From: Sipunculus nudus
Lineage: Eukaryota > Annelida > Sipuncula > Golfingiida > Sipunculidae
Direction: 5' to 3'
DNA length: 64,000 nucleotides
Assembly (NCBI GenBank): GCA_026874595.1
Contig: CM049308.1
Location: forward strand, 92,259,624-92,323,623
Position numbers and translations under genes: made by a program. Below the pieces are notes generated by a model that saw only the letters and a program-made list of their open reading frames with translations, was not told where the DNA came from and did no database searches. Below, in pieces: positions 61,501 to 64,000 of this stretch. How positions within the stretch are numbered: the stretch's first letter is position 1; the number at the start of each line of letters is the position of its first letter.

Positions 61501-62777
61501 GTTCTGTCGCTCCTACTGCTGTGCTTCATTTTGCTCTTGTCAGTGATCGTAGCCCTGCACCAACAAGAGAAGGTAACGTTAAATAAAATCTCAATATATC
61601 TAAAGCCACTGAAAATAGACTGAGTCGCTGCTTCTATTTCTGACCAACCAGTTTTGTCAGTACGATTCAAGCCCTTATTATTATTAATCTATCTACCTGA
61701 TATAACTGAGGGTGGCACTAAAACGTCACACAACTCGGAATTGAACTTGTTTGGCCTTGAAGTAAAGGAAATGATGGGGGTGATTTTCCATGTTTTTCCG
61801 AGAAATTGTAGCGTGTTTGACATTATTTTGGAAATTGAACGAATGGTCTATCCCACCGCCATCTATCAGAAACAACGCCAGTGTCTCTAGCTGTTGAACT
61901 AGGCCCATTGAAACCCTTTTCTCTGGTGAACCAGTCTAGTGTCGTGCGTACATGTCCCAACTTAAGAACGGGTAGTATGATAGTGTTGCTAATCGCAGCT
62001 CTCCCCTTATCTCATGAAAGAAAACATGTTCATTGATGAGAGTAACATTTCAAAGGGAATATTTTGTCTTGTTCAATACTTTCCTGAAAATTTATATACT
62101 TTGTTGGTTGGTAGATAAAATTTATGAAAAAAAGATGGAAATCACTTCTAAGTCCCCGAGTCCAAATGGAACAATTAATTAATTAATTAATTTTTAAAAA
62201 TTTTTTTTAGGGGGCGGGGGGGGGGGGGACAGCTTAAATTCCCTTGGTTCAAAGGCCTCCAGTATATACTTCAAAGGCGTCCAGTATATGGCGTGTACGA
62301 CCTCGGTAATAAGGTCAAGGCATAGATAAAAAAAAATTTAAAAAAAAATTTGACCGACCACCCTCGTGGTAAAATTAACCACATTTAAACGAATGAAACG
62401 TGGTTTAGCAACTGTCTAGGATACTTTAACTTATATTGTAAGATGTTATTCTGCTAAAATCTTTCAAATTTATACATGTTCTCAAATGAACTTATTTTTT
62501 TTTATATAAATTTGTTTATTCTTTTATAGGAAGATAAATGTGGCGAACAAAATTTTTATCGTCAAAATTTTCCTTGATGCATAACCTTCTATTGACGTGG
62601 TTTTGGCTTGCTTAATGTCTTTAAAGAGCTGTCAAGATGATTATTATACTTGATCTTGTTGTACGTAGAATATATCGTTTTTACTGACATTACTTTGATC
62701 AATTTCAGCCCATCAAGTCAGCCAGTCCCATTTTTCTTCAAGTTATCAACGGCGGCGCTGTCCTCATGTGTATTCCT
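19971..62777 (+). CDS. GPR158/GPR179-like class C GPCR (metabotropic glycine receptor family), N-terminal 423 codons in seven exons, continues past window
   Basis: Seven exons join in frame (phases 1,0,2,2,0,0,0) into one open 423-residue N-terminus. Seen: hydrophobic signal peptide (1-27); Cache-like ectodomain (about 28-250) with the family block TEWYHSL (158-164), the WTRPYYDC block (206-213) and the strand ending NIDINQC (251-257); an EGF-like Cys-rich stalk (282-363) with YECVC and CVDDSPC; TM1 (about 372-394) and TM2 (406-423 onward). Order and wording match vertebrate GPR158/GPR179, where the Cache domain binds glycine and the protein recruits RGS7-Gbeta5 at the plasma membrane; fly Smog belongs to the same family. 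Eight or more N-X-S/T sequons fit a secreted ectodomain. TM3-TM7 and the tail are outside the window. The family call is secure from the Cys-stalk plus TM1 junction; the ligand is unknown. An mGluR is excluded because there is no large Venus-flytrap domain. Confidence 0.9.
20053..23879 (+). other. Intron 1, first part
   Basis: The donor gtatgt lies at 20053. The region is AT-rich and mostly unique, with a poly-G run at 21851-21871 and a (GA)n microsatellite at 23225-23257. The 156-codon - strand frame at 22945-23415 exists only because the GA tract reads as Leu-Ser repeats. No further exon recognised. Confidence 0.5.
23880..24310 (+). repeat. Duplicated block, copy A (5' part)
   Basis: It matches 35035-35470 in the same orientation. 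Shared landmarks in order: TTTTTAAGCTGTCGG, ATGCCGGAAGTC(A/G)GGCGCCATG, AATCGG(A/C)CTGAAATCA, TTCGAT(C/T)TTGTG(C/T)AAATC and GTAAAAGC. The A copy continues at 28470-28930 after several kilobases of inserted repeats. Confidence 0.8.
24401..24577 (+). repeat. 35-bp tandem repeat, about five copies
   Basis: The unit GCGTAGCTTTAATGTTCACT continues with CGGACTTCTAATCAT. Copies differ at a few positions (TTAACGTTCGCT versus TTAATGTTCACT). Confidence 0.9.
24830..26040 (+). mobile_element. Two direct, partial copies of a GTCCGTCCGCC-type repeat
   Basis: Copy 1 begins near 24831 (GCGCACCTGTGAGCTAATGC) and copy 2 near 25762 (GCGAATCTGTGAGCTTATGC). Both continue with CCGTC/CGTCC-rich sequence, GGAGCTAGCA, then ATTTTATAGGG, a run ending AAAACCTTTAAAA or AAAACATTAAAA, and CTTCTC(T/C)GAAAC. 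Copy 2 is cut short by the fold-back element starting near 26068. The palindrome GGTGGCGCCACC occurs at 25315-25326. No coding capacity seen. Confidence 0.75.
26068..26990 (-). mobile_element. Left arm of a fold-back pair: satellite-bearing element with terminal hairpin
   Basis: The outer end (26068 onward) is GTATCCGC...GCGGATAC, a 30-nt near-palindrome, and inside come the CGCCGCCGCC-type stretch and GTGCGTCTGTTTCCACACAT. Then follow ~280-bp satellite units with the phrases CAAGCTCATAT, GGAACCGTTTGACCGAT and GGTGGCGCCACC (perfect at 26372, 26477 and 26754). All of this reappears inverted at 29190-30510. Frames on both strands (for example 26327-26524 and 26592-26801) are satellite translations, not genes. 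Confidence 0.88.
27018..27940. mobile_element. 923-bp non-autonomous DNA element with terminal and subterminal repeats
   Basis: It begins AGGCCGCACACAAAGCGGAC and ends with its near-perfect complement (GTCCGCTCTGTGTGCGGCCT), and the similarity continues through GAGACGAGA. Further copies of the terminal motif TCCGCTC(T/A)GT(T/G)TGCG sit inside at about 27079, 27217 and 27816. The ends are rich in GGTCCGGTCCG; the middle is AT-rich and has no frame of note. No target duplication could be read with confidence. It lies between the two fold-back arms. Confidence 0.82.
27941..28469. other. Spacer between the inverted-repeat element and duplicated block A
   Basis: It contains another GGCGGATACA at 28004-28013, the terminal motif of the fold-back arms, which suggests a further broken end of that family. 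Otherwise unremarkable. Confidence 0.4.
28470..28930 (+). repeat. Duplicated block, copy A (3' part)
   Basis: It matches about 35725-36025. Shared landmarks in order: AAGGATC(A/G)TTGC, CTATTATCGCTC(G/C)CGTC, CATCGTACAAAC, AGGTTGACGC, AGCATCTGATCAG(C/T)GGGAGG, ATGGATCA, GGATGCAGACAGA, ACAATTCA and TTTTACCATT. The spacing is similar in both copies. Confidence 0.82.
29190..30510 (+). mobile_element. Right arm of the fold-back pair: ~280-bp satellite units with palindromes, terminal hairpin
   Basis: Inverted relative to 26068-26990. Perfect GGTGGCGCCACC palindromes start at 29475, 29624, 29753, 29902, 30035 and 30186; the spacing alternates near 150 and near 130 bp, giving a ~280-bp unit holding two palindromes. 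Between them lie CGGTCAAACGGTTCCC and GAGCTTGGATGTCTGC. The end is (GGC)n-rich, then GTATCCGC...GCGGATAC at about 30480-30510. A poly-C run at 29196-29209 marks the inner edge. Confidence 0.88.
30698..30962 (+). repeat. Inverted repeat pair, copy 1
   Basis: It is similar to the reverse complement of 33809-34083 over the whole length. Shared blocks include CCATTAGTCCAGC, TTGTGCAAAA, CCAGACCATACTC, TCCAAGATGGCGGCCAAGAT and AAATTCATTTATAAGGGTTT. It carries two AAGATGG motifs in a row. Confidence 0.85.
31135..31340 (+). mobile_element. tRNA-headed SINE
   Basis: AGTCGATTGGTAAAACGCTC is A-box-like and AAGTTTCTATCCCTG is a decayed B-box; the ~35-nt spacing suits a tRNA head. A body follows with GAGGCGGTTGTTTTCTTCTT and GATTCCGTCC, resembling the conserved 'GGGTTTTCTCCGGGTACTCCGG' type of central domain of widespread invertebrate SINEs. 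The - strand frame at 31125-31337 is incidental. Confidence 0.6.
31341..32589. other. Intron 1 DNA, nothing recognised
   Basis: No tandem repeat, exon or RNA gene seen. Confidence 0.4.
32590..33620 (+). repeat. Diverged direct repeats about 0.85 kb apart
   Basis: Copy 1 (about 32660-32800) and copy 2 (about 33480-33615) share TGTAGATTT, ACGGA(T/C)ATATCAAG(C/T)TC, ATCACCTCT-type text (TCTCACCTCTGCAAAGCA versus TATCACCTCTTCAAAGCA) and ATGCAA. Between them lies a (TA)n tract at 33349-33391. Confidence 0.6.
33349..33391. repeat. (TA)n microsatellite
   Basis: An alternating TA tract of over 40 bp. Confidence 0.96.
33809..34083 (-). repeat. Inverted repeat pair, copy 2
   Basis: Reverse-complement partner of 30698-30962. 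It contains GGCGGCCATCTTGGCCGCCA, a tandem of the CCATCTTGG motif. With copy 1 it brackets about 2.85 kb. Confidence 0.85.
34084..35034. other. Intron 1 DNA, nothing recognised
   Basis: AT-rich and unique as far as can be read. Confidence 0.4.
35035..36030 (+). repeat. Duplicated block, copy B (uninterrupted)
   Basis: It is the compact counterpart of 23880-24310 plus 28470-28930. It carries ATGCCGGAAGTCGGGCGCCATG-type sequence near 35070, which includes CCGGAAGT (ETS-type site) and GCCATGTT (YY1-like). No open frame is preserved in both copies, so the block is not an obvious exon. Confidence 0.8.
36031..41602. other. Intron 1 DNA with short repeats
   Basis: It holds a 30-bp tandem repeat at about 37120-37242 (four copies around ATATATGATCATATATGTAT), CTACTACTACTA near 37460, and a (TA)n tract at 38627-38667. 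Small frames (38261-38548, 40198-40476, 40705-41013) show no recognisable domain or matched splice sites. Confidence 0.5.
41603..41631. repeat. Perfect 13-bp inverted repeat with 3-nt loop
   Basis: CCACAACTGTGAT, CGT, ATCACAGTTGTGG: fully complementary arms. It could be a cruciform or a paired site for a dimeric factor. Confidence 0.95.
41782..43709 (+). repeat. Tandem duplication of a ~460-bp unit; copy 1 is split by an insertion
   Basis: Copy 1 is 41782-41905 plus 42913-43251; copy 2 is 43252-43709. They are nearly identical throughout, with shared CAAACAAACGTATTCCAAAT, TGAGCCCA(G/A)TTCCTGGAGG, TGACGTCACACACTGGGAAA and ACGCACGTGGAATAGGTTTA. TGCAGGT or TTCAGGT sits at 41782, 43252 and 43709, the likely recombination homology. 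Confidence 0.95.
41906..42912 (+). mobile_element. 1,007-bp Helentron-like non-autonomous element (HINE type) with five ~180-bp internal repeats
   Basis: The 5' end is ATGCCCCCGCCAC...GTGGCCGGGGCAT, a terminal hairpin (41906-41934). CGGGGGCAT, the complement of the first nine bases, lies not at the 3' end but just inside it, before a GTGTCG/CGACAC hairpin and the terminal CTAG. The core has five repeats with CAATGCCTGCAGATATTGGC near 42009, 42178, 42358, 42537 and 42717 (169-180 bp steps). Asymmetric inverted repeats, a 3' hairpin, insertion into T-rich DNA and internal tandem repeats are hallmarks of Helentron-derived elements. No protein is encoded. Confidence 0.8.
43710..47860. other. Intron 1 DNA, no gene seen
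   Basis: A frame of 123 codons at 44544-44915 in a G+C-richer segment lacks recognisable features. A nuclear-receptor-type site AGGTCAAGGTCA is present near 45936-45947. Confidence 0.4.
47895..48010 (+). mobile_element. tRNA-headed SINE
   Basis: TTGTCCAGTGGTTTGCG (A-box-like) and GGTGTGGGTTCGAATCTG (strong B-box, GGTTCGAATC) are separated by about 45 nt, as in tRNA-derived SINEs. The rest is diverged. A 137-codon frame on the - strand spans it and is not a gene. Confidence 0.7.
48011..54965. other. Intron 1, last part
   Basis: It includes a (TA)n tract at 49451-49501, poly-C runs at 49527-49537 and 49688-49708, and an AAT/GAT-type tract at 50468-50540. Intron ends at the acceptor gtttcag. 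No extra receptor exon recognised. Confidence 0.5.
54966..55144 (+). CDS. Exon 2: start of mature ectodomain
   Basis: The acceptor is ...gtttcag at 54959-54965 and the donor is GAG|gtgagt at 55144/55145. It codes residues 28-87, including RQASAKQALDYVERVRTSPC and DHSMWNKYADVAVKTSNLL. This resembles the N-terminal part of GPR158/179, where helices carrying 'A..Y/V' and 'NFL' patterns precede the Cache domain. The reading frame is also open upstream to an ATG at 54914, but the pyrimidine-rich acceptor and the phase match to exon 1 argue for splicing. Confidence 0.8.
55538..55821 (+). CDS. Exon 3: Cache domain, first half
   Basis: The acceptor is acttcag at 55531-55537 and the donor is CAG|gtaagt at 55821/55822; it ends in phase 2. 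It codes residues 88-181 (Arg182 is split). It contains SPVFGSAIAVEE, the aromatic run IFCPYAYK and the family-diagnostic NTTEWYHSLRIRDW (156-169). The Glu of TEW (residue 159) is in the position of the Glu that contacts glycine in vertebrate GPR158, as I recall that structure. Third-position GC content is much higher than in the surrounding intron, which supports coding use. Confidence 0.92.
55822..59091 (+). other. Intron 3 with a 52-bp tandem repeat
   Basis: A tandem repeat at 58258-58474 has about four copies, with TGTTTAT starts at 58261, 58319, 58371 and 58423 (58-, 52- and 52-bp steps), built on TATTTAAGAACTTGGTTAAT. No exon seen in the remainder. Confidence 0.75.
59092..59265 (+). CDS. 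Exon 4: Cache domain, second half
   Basis: The acceptor is tttctttgtag ending at 59091; the donor is AA|gtgggt at 59265/59266. It codes residues 183-239 with Arg182 and Lys240 split. The block GDGHWTRPYYDCGGGDIWMV (202-221) corresponds to the W-x-P-Y-x-x-C...GWLVT region of GPR158/179. Three sequons lie within the exon or at its edges. Donor and acceptor phases (2/2) fit both neighbours. Confidence 0.92.
59266..60836 (+). other. Intron 4 with a perfect 15-bp inverted repeat
   Basis: ACACGCCTGGATTGG (59929-59943) and CCAATCCAGGCGTGT (59957-59971) are perfectly complementary around a 13-nt loop. The remainder is unremarkable. Confidence 0.85.
60837..60978 (+). CDS. Exon 5: end of Cache domain and entry to Cys-rich stalk
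   Basis: The acceptor is ttattgcag ending at 60836. It codes residues 240-287: GIATIDIELTNIDINQC matches the conserved 'V-D-I-x-x-V-D-I-x-Q-C' strand of GPR158/179, then an acidic low-complexity insert (ETESEAEETSS) and FRGTHQCQPSTK, the family's G-T-H-x-C motif. The donor AAG|gtcata is weak; the join to exon 6 (Cys288) is nevertheless in phase and restores the family pattern. Confidence 0.88.
61234..61572 (+). CDS. Exon 6: EGF-like Cys-rich stalk and first transmembrane helix
   Basis: The acceptor is gattacag ending at 61233 and the donor is AAG|gtaacg at 61572/61573. It codes residues 288-400. GHGFTRGSYECVCRDGYYFP, then CLKCAEGCETCVDDSPC, reproduces the EGF-like stalk of GPR158/179, whose human counterpart reads GLGFVLGAYECIC and CPFCADDSPC. 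TM1 follows (372-394, LPLLVLSLLLLCFILLLSVI). The first intracellular loop begins HQQEK. This is the single most diagnostic exon. Confidence 0.95.
62709..62777 (+). CDS. Exon 7: first intracellular loop and second transmembrane helix
   Basis: The acceptor is aatttcag ending at 62708 and the donor is CCT|gtgagt at 62777/62778. Twenty-three codons read PIKSASPIFLQVINGGAVLM then CIP. This aligns with the human segment SIRASGLILLETILFGSLLL followed by YFP. It is short but in phase, positionally correct and bounded by good splice sites. The next exon (TM3) was not found before 64000 and is expected further right. Confidence 0.85.
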
Positions 62778-64000
62778 GTGAGTATTATCTTCACGCCTAC
62801 AAACACACACCCGCACACACTTACCCACCCATACACACCTACCCAACCAAACACACCAATAAACCTACCTATACCCCCCACCCCTCCCACACCCACCCAA
62901 ACACCAACCCACACACACACGGGCTGGTTTACCCTCACATGTGCCAATTCATTTATCTTATTGTAATTAATTATACTTAAATCAATCTGACCATTCTGCT
63001 CTTAATAGTTAAATGTATAACAACGAGTTTTAAACGATTTATGACAAAAACTGCAAAAACTTTGAAATAGTAACACGGACTCTGTCCACAAATACGGAGT
63101 AATTCACAAGCGAGTCTCGTCTAGGTTTCCGGGGATTTCTTTTTTAATGAAGCTCTAACCATGGAGAGAATAATACATTTGGAAAGAGAGACATATAAAT
63201 TCATCTCCCCATAAATATAGTATATCCATTCCACACGTTGCTAAGAAAATAACTGAAAATGGCCTCTACTGTTGTCCCTATGGTAAAGAAAGCAGTCTTC
63301 AATTAACTGTTTAAAAGGAAATCTGCCGTGGCGTTTCCGTTTCCAGACTTCCTCTGCTGTCAACAAGACAATTATCCTGTCACGGTAGGGTACCGTTGCC
63401 ATGATACGCACGCTGTACCAAGGTCACTGTCGAGATTATTGTCAGTTTCCGGTGCAGGGTTTAAAAACACCGATCCCCTGGCTTGAAACTCTGAATGAAG
63501 ATCAGGAAAAGTCAAATATCGTGCAAAAGGACAATTGTATTCCGCTTCAATGTTTCAGACTTATAATGACCTTCGTGAATATGCAAGGCCTGGCCAATAA
63601 TCGATATTATAAAGTGTACCAAGAAAATAAAGGAGAACTTTTTGTCAATTTGCCATATTCCACTTTAAGCGAGATTTGAAGTTACGTCAGACTTAGTAAC
63701 AGTTCCTTTGGAAACCGGTGTAAACAGCCTTAAAACTGGTGCGTCCTTGCTCAAACTGAAATACCCGTTGGCATTTCCCAATCCTGTCACGACCTTGTGT
63801 TGACAAGAAAATTTGCTCAATTCTCAACCTCGCAACGATAAAATATCCATAGAAGGACATAAGTAAACCGCCTGCTACTTTCATTCTAATTTAGTGGCAT
63901 GTTTTAGCGGACAATGTGGCAGACAGAAGCTGAGGAGAGAGGAGGACATGGCGTCAACTTTATCTTGTGTGTCTCATTGTACCTGACAATAAGTAAACAT
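62778..64000 (+). other. Start of intron 7
   Basis: After the donor comes a C/A-rich tract at about 62802-62925 (CACACAC, CCCACCC and CAAACACACC blocks). The TM3 exon was not found before the window ends. Confidence 0.6.

Noticed and set aside
62738-62980. Gly/Val-rich and Pro/Thr-rich frames
   Set aside because: They read through the intronic CA-rich tract after the exon 7 donor.
63348-63388. Possible 41-bp exon between tttccag and gtaggg
   Set aside because: None of its frames gives the hydrophobic TM2-TM3 sequence expected next, and its length would break the reading frame.

Overview
The window is animal nuclear DNA: AT-rich, almost without long reading frames, full of microsatellites and transposon debris, and containing one gene whose exons join in frame through GT/AG introns. 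The repeats (Tx1/L1-type LINE fragments, tRNA-headed SINEs, Helentron-like elements with internal satellites, many short inverted-repeat elements) suit a marine invertebrate. A mollusc or other lophotrochozoan is my best guess, but nothing here fixes the species.

The one recognisable protein-coding gene lies on the + strand from 19971 to the right edge. Seven exons (19971-20052, 54966-55144, 55538-55821, 59092-59265, 60837-60978, 61234-61572, 62709-62777) join in phase to 423 codons. They encode a signal peptide, a Cache-type extracellular domain, a Cys-rich EGF-like stalk and the first two membrane helices of a class C receptor of the GPR158/GPR179 family (vertebrate member: the metabotropic glycine receptor; fly relative: Smog). 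The rest of the 7TM domain and the tail lie beyond the window. Exon 1 is separated from exon 2 by a 34.9-kb intron, which holds most of the repeats.

Layout. 1-1.2 kb: 3' part of a decayed LINE. 3.6-4.1 kb: trinucleotide repeats and a local duplication. 4.6-5.8 kb: eight exact-length 84-bp repeats, each with a stem-loop, and a related small inverted-repeat element. 6.4-6.8 kb: a MITE-like element. 8.0-10.3 kb: a decayed LINE on the - strand. 13.65 kb: a hairpin element. 15.6-16.3 kb: a 31-bp minisatellite. 20-55 kb (intron 1): a duplicated ~1-kb block (copy A 23.88-28.93 kb, interrupted by transposons; copy B 35.04-36.03 kb); a fold-back pair of satellite-bearing arms at 26.07-26.99 and 29.19-30.51 kb with an inverted-repeat element between them; an inverted repeat pair at 30.7 and 33.8 kb; a tandem duplication at 41.8-43.7 kb in which one copy carries a 1,007-bp Helentron-like insertion and the other preserves the empty site; and two SINEs. 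55-64 kb: receptor exons, with short tandem repeats and a hairpin in the introns.

No CRISPR, operon or prokaryotic feature is present. The observations most worth following are the receptor with its changed ligand pocket, the filled/empty-site pair at 41.9 kb, the arrays of the palindrome GGTGGCGCCACC, the duplicated block in intron 1, and the 84-bp stem-loop array.
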